From an uncultured Ruminococcus sp. (lineage in GTDB: Bacteria; Bacillota; Clostridia; Oscillospirales; Acutalibacteraceae), in assembly GCA_944415425.1 (NCBI GenBank), contig CALYBP010000006.1, forward strand, positions 1-47,188: 47,188 nucleotides of DNA, given 5' to 3'. Below are positions 1 through 7,022 of the stretch, in pieces (within the stretch, counting starts at the first letter, position 1; every line of letters begins with the position of its first letter). Position numbers and translations under genes: made by a program. A model generated the notes under the pieces. That model did no database searches. It was given only the letters and a program-made list of their open reading frames with translations, and was not told where the DNA came from.

Positions 1-11
1 GCCTGAAAACG

Positions 12-77
12 GTCGGGCATATGAAATTTGAAAATATCAACCTGTCTGCCCGAAATGGGTGTCGAGGTACTCGACTT
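12..77 (+). repeat. Structured intergenic repeat, copy 1
   Basis: This stretch matches 43545-43610 on the other strand without gaps at 53 of 66 positions, counted by eye. It folds into a 7-bp stem (13-19 with 47-53) that encloses a 4-bp inner stem (28-31 with 37-40), followed by a second hairpin (61-66 with 70-75). Differences from copy 2 fall in loops or turn G-C pairs into G-U pairs. It sits about 120 bases upstream of fprA, before that gene's promoter. I do not recognise it as a known riboswitch or repeat family. Confidence 0.75.
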
Positions 78-142
78 GCCTTATATGGTGTAATTGCATA
101 TAAAATGTCTGCCGAATTTAAAAATTTGAGTATTGCCATATG

Positions 143-171
143 TTGATTTATAAAATAAAACATAGTATAAT
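143..171 (+). promoter_or_regulatory. Promoter of fprA
   Basis: TTGATT (143-148), a 17-base spacer and TATAAT (166-171). Transcription would start near 178, just upstream of the ribosome site at 187-194. Confidence 0.6.
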
Positions 172-200
172 TATACCGATTAAGAAAAGGAGAGATGGTT

Positions 201-1361
201 ATGGAAGTAAAAATATCGGACAGCATTAAGTACATTGGCGTTGACGATAAAGATATAGATTTGTTTGAAAGCCAGTATGTTGTTGAAAACGGAATCGCTT
301 ACAATTCTTATCTTATTCTGGACGAAAAAATTGCGGTGATGGACACCGTTGACAAAAGAAAAACCGACGAGTGGTACAAAAACCTCGAGAACGCTCTCGG
401 CGGAAAAACTCCCGATTACCTTGTCGTAAGCCACCTTGAGCCTGACCACGCTTCAAATATTCTTACAATTTGCGAAAAGTACCCGAATATTAAAATAGTC
501 GGCAATGTTAAAACATTCAGTATGTTCCCACAGTTTTTCGATTATAATATCGAGGACAGAATGGTTGAGGTAAAAGAGGGAGATACCCTTGATTTGGGCA
601 GTCACAAGCTCACATTCTACATGGCGCCGATGGTGCATTGGCCCGAGGTTATGGTGTCATATGACAGCACGGAGAAGGTCCTTTTTTCCGCCGACGCATT
701 CGGCAAGTTCGGCACGCTTGATACCGACGAGGACTGGGACTGCGAGGCAAGAAGATATTATTTTAATATCTGCGGAAAATACGGAGTGCAGGTTCAGAAT
801 CTGCTCAAAAAGGCGTCAGCTCTCGACATAAAGACGATTTGTCCGCTTCACGGACCCGTGCTCAGCGGCAATCTTGAGCATTATCTGCATCTTTATGACA
901 TCTGGAGCAAGTATGAGCCTGAAACCGACGGTGTGTTCATTGCGTATGCGTCGATTCACGGCAACACAAAAGACGCGGCGCTAAAGCTCTATGACATTTT
1001 AAAGTCAAAAACCGACAAAAAAATTGCGATTGCGGACCTCTCAAGAAGCGATATGGCTGAATGTGTTGAGGACGCGTTCCGTTACAGCAAAATGGTTGTC
1101 GCCGCTCCTACATACGACGGCGGAATTTTCCCCGTTGTCAACGACTTTTTGCACCATCTTGAAATAAAGACATACAGAAACCGCACTGTCGCAATGATTG
1201 AGAACGGCTCGTGGGCGCCGATGGCGGCAAAGGTTATGAGGTCTTATTTTGAAAAGATGAAAAATATCACCCTTACCGACACGACGGTTTCGATTCGTTC
1301 AGCGCTGAAAAAAGATGAAATTTCTAAGCTGGAAGCTCTTGCCGATGAAATCCTTGCGTGA
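201..1361 (+). CDS. fprA: FprA-type flavodiiron protein
   Basis: A 386-residue A-type flavoprotein. Family members reduce oxygen to water or nitric oxide to N2O in the cytoplasm and protect anaerobes. An N-terminal metallo-beta-lactamase-like domain carries the full diiron ligand set: H78, E80, D82, H83, H146, D165 and H217. A flavodoxin domain begins near residue 244, with the FMN phosphate loop around YASIHGNT. There is no C-terminal rubredoxin domain, so electrons must come from a separate rubredoxin or similar donor. An upstream ATG at 195 is in frame, but AAGGAGAG (187-194) touches it; the ATG at 201 has normal spacing and is the better start. The gene has its own promoter and a strong terminator, so it is probably monocistronic. 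Whether it favours O2 or NO cannot be read from sequence. Confidence 0.93.
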   Translation: MEVKISDSIKYIGVDDKDIDLFESQYVVENGIAYNSYLILDEKIAVMDTVDKRKTDEWYKNLENALGGKTPDYLVVSHLEPDHASNILTICEKYPNIKIVGNVKTFSMFPQFFDYNIEDRMVEVKEGDTLDLGSHKLTFYMAPMVHWPEVMVSYDSTEKVLFSADAFGKFGTLDTDEDWDCEARRYYFNICGKYGVQVQNLLKKASALDIKTICPLHGPVLSGNLEHYLHLYDIWSKYEPETDGVFIAYASIHGNTKDAALKLYDILKSKTDKKIAIADLSRSDMAECVEDAFRYSKMVVAAPTYDGGIFPVVNDFLHHLEIKTYRNRTVAMIENGSWAPMAAKVMRSYFEKMKNITLTDTTVSIRSALKKDEISKLEALADEILA

Positions 1362-1402
1362 GTGTTAAAATTTAATCACGGTTTAATGATGGAAATATAT
1401 TA

Positions 1403-1433
1403 CAGCGGGCTGTTTTTTTGCCCGCTGTTTTAT
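1403..1433 (+). terminator. Terminator of fprA
   Basis: Perfect 8-bp stem (1403-1410 with 1420-1427), rich in G and C, followed by a T-rich run. Confidence 0.85.
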
Positions 1434-1561
1434 GTTTTATTGTAATTCAGGGTAAAATTTATATTATTTGCACAAAATATTTCTTTTTTATTTTACATAG
1501 GGTAAATTATTTCGTTGCAAATGCAATTGTACAAATGAGCTTAATAATATAAAATATAGTT

Positions 1562-1790
1562 GTAATTTAAAAAGCATTGCGAAATAAGCATTGGATAATC
1601 AATGTTTTTAGGTAATTTTGTTTTGGAGTTTTGAAATTTGCGTGATGCTCATAGGAAGCGCATCATTTCCAATGCTTATTTCGTTGTATATACTGATTTT
1701 GATATAAGCACATAGATTTTTCGTTTTGTATATTCCTTCTATAACCCAATATACCCCAAGAAGCAGCCGCCGTATAAGGCGGCTGCTTTT
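1562..1790 (+). ncRNA. Candidate structured small RNA
   Basis: The gap 1434-2008 has no convincing gene. Within it a perfect 16-bp inverted repeat (1580-1595 with 1668-1683) encloses a smaller hairpin (1643-1648 with 1660-1665). A strong terminator follows at 1762-1790. A weak promoter-like pair, TTGTAC (1527-1532) and TAAAAT (1550-1555), would start a transcript near 1562. Together these suggest an RNA of about 225 nucleotides. A palindromic MITE-like element spanning 1580-1683 is the alternative, but I see no target duplication. The family is not recognised. Confidence 0.4.
1762..1790 (+). terminator. Intrinsic terminator in the fprA-oadG gap
   Basis: Perfect 10-bp stem (1762-1771 with 1778-1787), a 6-base loop, then a short T run. 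No protein gene lies between this and the fprA terminator, so it should end a non-coding transcript. Confidence 0.75.
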
Positions 1791-1942
1791 GTGTTGAAAT
1801 CAAGTTGAAGCTTTAATTAATCATAATTCAATAAATTTGCGCGCAGGGTGAAAATCAGCGGACAATACAAATACAAATATTGCTGTCATTTATCATAAAA
1901 ATTAGTAATATTACTGAAATAAACTTCGTTTAAGATTTTTTG

Positions 1943-1971
1943 TTGAAAAATACGATTGGATAAAGTATAAT
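1943..1971 (+). promoter_or_regulatory. Promoter of oadG-oadB
   Basis: TTGAAA (1943-1948), a 17-base spacer and TATAAT (1966-1971), about 38 bases upstream of the oadG start. Confidence 0.75.
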
Positions 1972-2008
1972 AACAGTATATGTAAACTAAATGTATGGGG
2001 GTCGTTTT

Positions 2009-2449
2009 ATGAATTTTGCAAATATTACTCCAATTCTCGCAGATACAATGACTCTTGCCGAAAAGAGTATTTCTTCAGCCAAGGTCATACTGACGGGATT
2101 TGTAGTGGTTTTTGTCGTGCTTTTCCTTTTGATATTTATAATCAATATTTACGGTGCTATAATTCAAAAGGCAACGCAGGGCGGCAAAAAGAAGAAAGAA
2201 AAAATCAGCGAGCCTGAAAAAAATTCAGCCACACCTTCTGTTGTCTCAAGAAATACAGCCTCAGCTTCTGCGTCGGCGCCGAATGTACAAAACGGCATTT
2301 CCGAAGAAGTTGTAGCAGTTATAACGGCGGCAGTTGCGGCATCGTCTGATTCTTCGTCAAGGACAAGAATAAAGAGCATCAAAAAGTCAGACGGCTCACG
2401 AAGCGCTTGGGCGAACGCGGGCATACTTGACAATACACGCCCGTTTTAA
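2009..2449 (+). CDS. oadG: OadG-like gamma subunit of a sodium-pumping decarboxylase
   Basis: A 146-residue protein with one membrane helix (about residues 26-50). A cytoplasmic Gly/Lys-rich stretch and a low-complexity Ala/Ser linker follow. This is the usual plan of the small gamma subunit that anchors the biotin-dependent oxaloacetate or methylmalonyl-CoA decarboxylase. Sequence conservation in this subunit is poor, so the call rests on topology and on the beta subunit gene starting 34 bases downstream. The start at 2009 is chosen over the in-frame ATG at 1991 because the GGGGG ribosome site (1997-2001) lies between them. The C terminus ends in a basic patch and a conserved-looking short tail (residues ~125-146). 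Confidence 0.8.
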   Translation: MNFANITPILADTMTLAEKSISSAKVILTGFVVVFVVLFLLIFIINIYGAIIQKATQGGKKKKEKISEPEKNSATPSVVSRNTASASASAPNVQNGISEEVVAVITAAVAASSDSSSRTRIKSIKKSDGSRSAWANAGILDNTRPF

Positions 2450-2483
2450 GGCTTAAAGTTTTTTTGGAAAGGACGCAATATTT

Positions 2484-3722
2484 ATGGAAATTTTACAGGG
2501 CTTTGTAGACGCCGTTGTCGGCATTGTTAGAAGCTCGGGTATTTTTACCCTTCAATGGGAAAACTATGTAATGATCGGCATTTCGATTATTTTGCTTTAT
2601 TTGGCAATCAAAAAGCAGTATGAACCGCTTTTGCTTCTTCCTATTGCATTCGGTATGCTTCTTGTAAACCTTTACCCCGCAATTATGGCTGCACCTTCAA
2701 CGGAGCTTTTGACTGCCGAACAGTGTGCGGCAAAGGATATTGCCACTTCGGGTCACGCCTCAATGATTATAGACGGCGTTACCTATTATGAAAACCCAAC
2801 TTACGGCGGACTTCTTTACTATCTCTATCAGGGCGTAAAGCTCGGTATTTATCCGCCTCTTATTTTCCTCGGAATCGGATGTATGACAGACTTTGGTCCC
2901 CTCATAGCAAATCCAAAGAGCCTTATCCTCGGCGCTGCCGCTCAGATAGGTATTTTCCTTACGTTTACAGGCGCTGTTTTCCTTGGCTTTACCGAGGCTG
3001 AGGCAGGCGCTATCGGCATCATCGGCGGCGCGGACGGTCCTACCGCAATTTATGTTACAACAAAGCTTGCTCCTCATCTTTTGGGTTCAATCGCTATTGC
3101 GGCTTACTCATATATGGCGCTTGTTCCGATTATTCAGCCCCCGATTATGAAAGCTCTTACAACAAAGAAAGAGCGTTCGGTTGTTATGGAACAGCTCAGA
3201 CCTGTTTCTAAGCTTGAAAAGATTATGTTCCCCGTAATCGTTGTAATTCTTATCGCAATCTTCCTGCCTGACGCAGCTCCGCTTGTAGGTATGCTCATGC
3301 TCGGTAACCTGTTTAAGGAGTCGGGAGTTGTTGAAAGACTTTGCAAGACAGCTCAAAACGAGCTTATGAATATCATTACGATTTTCCTCGGAACAACCGT
3401 AGGCGCAACCGCTTCGGGTCAAAACTTCCTTACACTTGCAACCATAAAGATTATTGTGCTCGGACTTATAGCTTTCTGTCTCGGTACAGCGTTCGGTGTG
3501 CTTTTCGGAAAGATTATGTATAAGCTCACGGGCGGCAAGGTTAATCCGCTCATCGGTTCTGCGGGTGTTTCGGCTGTTCCTATGGCTGCCAGAGTATCTC
3601 AAAAGGTCGGTCAGCAGGAAAATCCCGGAAACTTCCTGCTTATGCACGCAATGGGTCCCAACGTTGCCGGTGTAATCGGCTCTGCAGTTGCAGCGGGCGT
3701 TCTGCTCAATGTAGTGGGTTAA
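2484..3722 (+). CDS. oadB: Sodium-translocating decarboxylase beta subunit (OadB family)
   Basis: A 412-residue polytopic membrane protein. It couples decarboxylation of carboxybiotin to export of Na+ across the membrane. The family signature GGADGPTAIYVT lies near residues 180-192. A second conserved block, the Asn/Gly/Ser-rich C-terminal half from VNPLIGSAGVSAVP on, starts near residue 352. An extra hydrophilic loop of about 45 residues near position 70-115 separates the first helices. A GGAAAGGA ribosome site precedes the ATG. Only gamma and beta are here. The carboxyltransferase alpha subunit and biotin carrier are not in the window, so the substrate (oxaloacetate, methylmalonyl-CoA or glutaconyl-CoA) cannot be decided. 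A strong terminator follows. Confidence 0.9.
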   Translation: MEILQGFVDAVVGIVRSSGIFTLQWENYVMIGISIILLYLAIKKQYEPLLLLPIAFGMLLVNLYPAIMAAPSTELLTAEQCAAKDIATSGHASMIIDGVTYYENPTYGGLLYYLYQGVKLGIYPPLIFLGIGCMTDFGPLIANPKSLILGAAAQIGIFLTFTGAVFLGFTEAEAGAIGIIGGADGPTAIYVTTKLAPHLLGSIAIAAYSYMALVPIIQPPIMKALTTKKERSVVMEQLRPVSKLEKIMFPVIVVILIAIFLPDAAPLVGMLMLGNLFKESGVVERLCKTAQNELMNIITIFLGTTVGATASGQNFLTLATIKIIVLGLIAFCLGTAFGVLFGKIMYKLTGGKVNPLIGSAGVSAVPMAARVSQKVGQQENPGNFLLMHAMGPNVAGVIGSAVAAGVLLNVVG

Positions 3723-3763
3723 ATTTGCTTTGTTTGCATAAGATACAATTAGATGTTTGATAG

Positions 3764-3793
3764 AAAAAAAGCGGCACTTTTTGCCGCTTTTTT
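3764..3793 (+). terminator. Terminator of oadG-oadB
   Basis: The A-rich left arm and GCGGCA pair with TGCCGC and a T run (3782-3793), giving a 5-base loop. It may work on both strands because the left arm starts with a run of A. Confidence 0.85.
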
Positions 3794-3954
3794 GCATTAA
3801 TCTATGGATTTTGACGGATTATTCTAATTTAGAATTATTGTTTGTGACATATATAATATAATATCCTTGTGATGTTATTTAATATTGCCGCGATTGAATA
3901 TATTTATTAAGTTTTTGGTATTATATTAAGATAGTATAAAGGGGTATTTTATCA

Positions 3955-4611
3955 ATGGCTAAAAATATGACCATACAAAAAATAATTGCCGTTTTACTTC
4001 ACAGGGTTAAATTTATTATGCTTCTTACATTGCTTATGGGTATGGTTTTCTTTATGTACTCAAAGTTTATTGTAACGCCGATGTACAGCACATCAGCGAT
4101 GATTTATGTTCAAAACTACAACGAGGACAGTGCTTCAAACAGTAAGCTAAATAAAATCTACGCATCCGACATCAGCGGTTCATCAAACCTTGCAAAAATT
4201 TGCGTTACCCTGTTTAAAAACTCGGACCGGATAACGTCGCTTTATGACGAATGCTATGTTGATATTTCAACTAATGATGACACATTTTTTATTACAATTT
4301 CCGTGTCGGGCGATGACCCGCAGAAGTGCGCCAATGTGGCGAACCAGGTTGCCGAAGAGTGTCAGGATGTATTTAAAAGCTTCCTTGAATTCGGTCAGAT
4401 AGGAAGCATCAGATCGGCTAAGGTGCCTGAAAGACCGTATGAGCCTAACAACCTGAAAAATACCTTTTACGGTTTGGCGGCAGGATTCGTTCTCTCTTGC
4501 GTTATATCCATACTGCTTGAGCTTGTAGACACAACTATCAAGGCGGACGACGACCTTCAGGAGATGTACGAGGTACCTGTATTTGCCGAGATTCCGGATT
4601 TTGATTCATAA
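3955..4611 (+). CDS. Wzz/CpsC-type polysaccharide chain-length and kinase modulator protein
   Basis: A 218-residue protein with two membrane helices (about 18-40 and 172-192) flanking an extracellular domain. A proline-containing segment (PERPYEPNN) lies just before the second helix. This is the CpsC/YveK/CapA layout. In Gram-positives these proteins activate a partner tyrosine kinase and set the length of capsule or exopolysaccharide chains. The partner kinase follows 13 bases downstream. The ribosome site is AAGGGG (3939-3944). No glycosyltransferase, polymerase or flippase genes sit beside the pair, so its polysaccharide is made from elsewhere or its role differs. Confidence 0.87.
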   Translation: MAKNMTIQKIIAVLLHRVKFIMLLTLLMGMVFFMYSKFIVTPMYSTSAMIYVQNYNEDSASNSKLNKIYASDISGSSNLAKICVTLFKNSDRITSLYDECYVDISTNDDTFFITISVSGDDPQKCANVANQVAEECQDVFKSFLEFGQIGSIRSAKVPERPYEPNNLKNTFYGLAAGFVLSCVISILLELVDTTIKADDDLQEMYEVPVFAEIPDFDS

Positions 4612-4624
4612 ATAGGTGATAGAT

Positions 4625-5347
4625 ATGAAGATAAAGCTTTTTTCAAAAAATAAAAACGCACAGCGCTCCAAGAATGTTTCGGCGGAAACAATTTCCGATA
4701 AGAGCAAGTTTGCGATTGTTGAGTCATATAAGTCTGCCCGTACAAATATTATGTTCTCACTTTCGGCGGGGGATAAAAAGACTTTTGCCGTTACAAGCTA
4801 TTCAAAGGGAGAGGGCAAAAGTACGGTGTCGGCAAACCTTGCGATTTCCTTTTCAAAGATGGAAAAGCGAGTGCTCTTGATTGACTGCGATTTAAGACGT
4901 CCGAATGTTCACAATATCTTTAAGATTGACAATATCAACGGACTTTCCAATATTGTCGGAAAAATGGTTACTTTTGAGGACGCCGTAAAGCGCGATGTTC
5001 TCAATAATCTCGATATTCTCACGGCGGGAACTATTCCGCCCAACCCCTCCGAGATTATGTGTTCAAGTACATTTGTAGAGCTTATAAAGGGGCTTTACGA
5101 GGACTACGATTATATCATATTCGACACTCCGCCCATCGGAGTTGTAGCAGACGCTCTGCTCTTAAAGGACTTGATTGCGGGCTTTGTAGTTGTTGTAAGG
5201 GAACGCTCGACGACCCACGGCGACCTCCAGAAGATCATCGACGGAACAAAGCTTTCTGATTCCAAGATTCTCGGAATAATTGAGATAGGCTGCGATTTGG
5301 GACAGGGCAAAAGGAAAAAGGGTTATTACTACTATCAATATTATTAA
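4625..5347 (+). CDS. CpsD/CapB-type bacterial tyrosine kinase
   Basis: A 240-residue BY-kinase. It autophosphorylates on a C-terminal tyrosine cluster to control polysaccharide assembly at the membrane with the CpsC-type protein just upstream. Walker A is SKGEGKST (60-67), Walker A' is VLLIDCDLRRP (83-93) and Walker B is IIFDTPP (about 163-169). The protein ends in YYYYQYY (234-240). The oligomerisation region near residue 33-42 (ESYKSARTNI) matches the family's E-x-x-R-type segment. The ATG at 4625 is preferred over the GTG at 4616, because the GTG lies inside the AGGTGA ribosome site (4614-4619). A terminator follows directly, so this is a two-gene operon. Confidence 0.92.
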   Translation: MKIKLFSKNKNAQRSKNVSAETISDKSKFAIVESYKSARTNIMFSLSAGDKKTFAVTSYSKGEGKSTVSANLAISFSKMEKRVLLIDCDLRRPNVHNIFKIDNINGLSNIVGKMVTFEDAVKRDVLNNLDILTAGTIPPNPSEIMCSSTFVELIKGLYEDYDYIIFDTPPIGVVADALLLKDLIAGFVVVVRERSTTHGDLQKIIDGTKLSDSKILGIIEIGCDLGQGKRKKGYYYYQYY

Positions 5348-5363
5348 TATAAAGCAATATATT

Positions 5364-5415
5364 ACAGACTTACGAACTTTCAACAAAAAGATAATCGTAA
5401 GTCTGTTCTTTTTTG
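5364..5415 (+). terminator. Terminator of the CpsC/CpsD operon
   Basis: Perfect 12-bp stem (5364-5375 with 5395-5406) followed by TCTTTTTTG. A second hairpin (5429-5435 with 5448-5454) lies just downstream and overlaps the next promoter. Confidence 0.85.
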
Positions 5416-5449
5416 TTTATATAAAAATTGCAAGTTTAGCAAAAAAGAC

Positions 5450-5478
5450 TTGCATTTTTATCCCTTTTAGATTACAAT
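5450..5478 (+). promoter_or_regulatory. Promoter of the aminotransferase gene
   Basis: TTGCAT (5450-5455), a 17-base spacer and TACAAT (5473-5478). The -35 box lies within the right arm of the small hairpin at 5429-5454. Confidence 0.55.
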
Positions 5479-5531
5479 GTATTAGGTATTTGAAAGAATT
5501 TTTGCAATTTGTAAATTAAGGGGATAGCAAA

Positions 5532-6812
5532 ATGAATTATTTAAACGCAAAAAGGGAAGAACTTGAAAAGGAATTTGCAGTCCTTTCAAATGAATTTGAA
5601 AATGTAAAGGGATTGGGACTCAGCCTCAATATGGCAAGGGGAAAGCCCGGCAAGGAACAGCTCGATTTGTCAAACGAAATGCTTGACGTAGTAAACAGCG
5701 GTTCCGATTTTGTCGGAGCAGACGGAATGGACTGCAGAAACTACGGCGTGCTTGAGGGCATTGACGAGTGCAGAAAGCTTTTCGGAGAAATTCTCGGAGT
5801 TGACTCAAACAATGTTATGGTGGGCGGAAGTTCAAGTCTTAATATGATGTTTGACACAATCTCATGCCTTATGACAAAGCCTGCGGCAGAGGGCTGCAAG
5901 CCGTGGTATGAGGTAAAGGACAGAAAATTCCTTTGTCCCGTTCCGGGCTATGACCGCCATTTCAGCATAACGGAGTACTACGGTTTTGAGATGATAAATG
6001 TACCGATGACCGAAAACGGACCCGATATGGATGTTGTCGAGGAGCTTGTAAGCAAGGACGAATCAATCAAGGGTATCTGGTGCGTACCGAAGTATTCAAA
6101 TCCCCAGGGAATCACATACAGCGATGAAACGGTAAGAAGATTCGCGGCATTAAAGCCCGCCGCAAAGGATTTTAAAATTATGTGGGATAACGCCTACTGC
6201 ATTCACGATATTACCGATACCCCCGACGAGCTCTTGAATATTTACGAAGAGTGCAAAAAGAACGGCAGTGAAGATATGCCCGTTTTGTTCTGCTCAACTT
6301 CAAAAATAACGTTCCCCGGCGCGGGTGTTGCGGCAATGGCGGCGTCCGAAAATAATATGAAGCTGTTTATGGAAAGATATAACTTTGAGGTGATCAGCTA
6401 CGACAAGCTCAATATGCTGCGCCACGCAAGATTTTTCAAAAACCTTGACGGCGTTATGGCCCATATGCAAAAGCACAAGGCAATCCTAAAGCCCAAGTTT
6501 GAAATCGTGCTCAAGCACCTTGAGTCTGAATTAAAGCCTGCCGGAATAGGCGAGTGGACAAATCCGAACGGCGGATATTTTGTAAGCGTCGATGTGCTCA
6601 AGGGAACTGCAAAGAGGGTTGTTGAGCTTTGCAAGCAGGCAGGAGTTGTGCTGACGGGAGCAGGAGCTACCTATCCTCTCGGAAAAGACCCCGACGACAA
6701 AAACATCAGAATAGCTCCCACATTCCCGCCGAACAGCGAGCTTGAAACGGCAATGCAAGTGTTCTGCATCTGCGCAAAGCTTGCTGCGTGCGAGAAGCTT
6801 CTCGGCAAATAA
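5532..6812 (+). CDS. PLP-dependent aminotransferase, AspB/MocR-like class I
   Basis: A 426-residue fold-type I aminotransferase. The PLP lysine is K258 in STSKITFPGAG. The N-terminal segment LSLNMARGKP, the glycine-rich GGSSSLNMMFD and the aspartate-bearing WDNAYCIHD fit the subgroup annotated as aspartate or alanine-type aminotransferase with a MocR-like domain. Amino acid and keto acid specificity cannot be read from sequence. AAGGGG precedes the ATG at normal spacing. It appears to be a single-gene unit with its own promoter; a hairpin at 6931-6980 would end its transcript. Confidence 0.85.
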   Translation: MNYLNAKREELEKEFAVLSNEFENVKGLGLSLNMARGKPGKEQLDLSNEMLDVVNSGSDFVGADGMDCRNYGVLEGIDECRKLFGEILGVDSNNVMVGGSSSLNMMFDTISCLMTKPAAEGCKPWYEVKDRKFLCPVPGYDRHFSITEYYGFEMINVPMTENGPDMDVVEELVSKDESIKGIWCVPKYSNPQGITYSDETVRRFAALKPAAKDFKIMWDNAYCIHDITDTPDELLNIYEECKKNGSEDMPVLFCSTSKITFPGAGVAAMAASENNMKLFMERYNFEVISYDKLNMLRHARFFKNLDGVMAHMQKHKAILKPKFEIVLKHLESELKPAGIGEWTNPNGGYFVSVDVLKGTAKRVVELCKQAGVVLTGAGATYPLGKDPDDKNIRIAPTFPPNSELETAMQVFCICAKLAACEKLLGK

Positions 6813-6904
6813 GCGAGAAAAATATAAATATTATCTTTTTTCTTCCTAATAGTATATATTTTTGTCAAATTAAAATATTTTTTTATTAAATATTATTGTA
6901 TCCA

Positions 6905-6933
6905 TTGACAATTTTTAAAAAAAATCTTATAAT
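6905..6933 (+). promoter_or_regulatory. Consensus promoter of secD-secF
   Basis: Perfect TTGACA (6905-6910), 17-base spacer and perfect TATAAT (6928-6933). The -10 box overlaps the left arm of the hairpin at 6931-6980. Confidence 0.85.
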
Positions 6934-6980
6934 AACTCTGTTATGTCTGCAAGTTTGTATGGCAGCAGAGTTATTTTTTT
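6931..6980 (+). terminator. Terminator hairpin overlapping the secD promoter
   Basis: A 10-bp stem (6931-6940 with 6966-6975), extended by CTGC/GCAG (6947-6950 with 6962-6965), ends in seven T (6974-6980). It should stop transcripts from the aminotransferase gene. A transcript started at the embedded promoter (start near 6940) lacks the left arm and should escape. Confidence 0.7.
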
Positions 6981-7022
6981 GCCTGCATTTTCAGACAATT
7001 ATTTTTCGGAGGTTTCAAAGGC

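Noticed and set aside
12..110. A known riboswitch upstream of fprA.
   Set aside because: The element does not match the conserved cores I know (for example FMN, c-di-GMP, THF, ZTP), it lies before the fprA promoter, and its second copy is not upstream of a gene on its strand.
2760..3797. Long open frames on the minus strand across oadB, and similar ones across groEL and rel.
   Set aside because: They lie opposite strongly conserved genes, lack ribosome sites and show no family features; they follow from codon bias.
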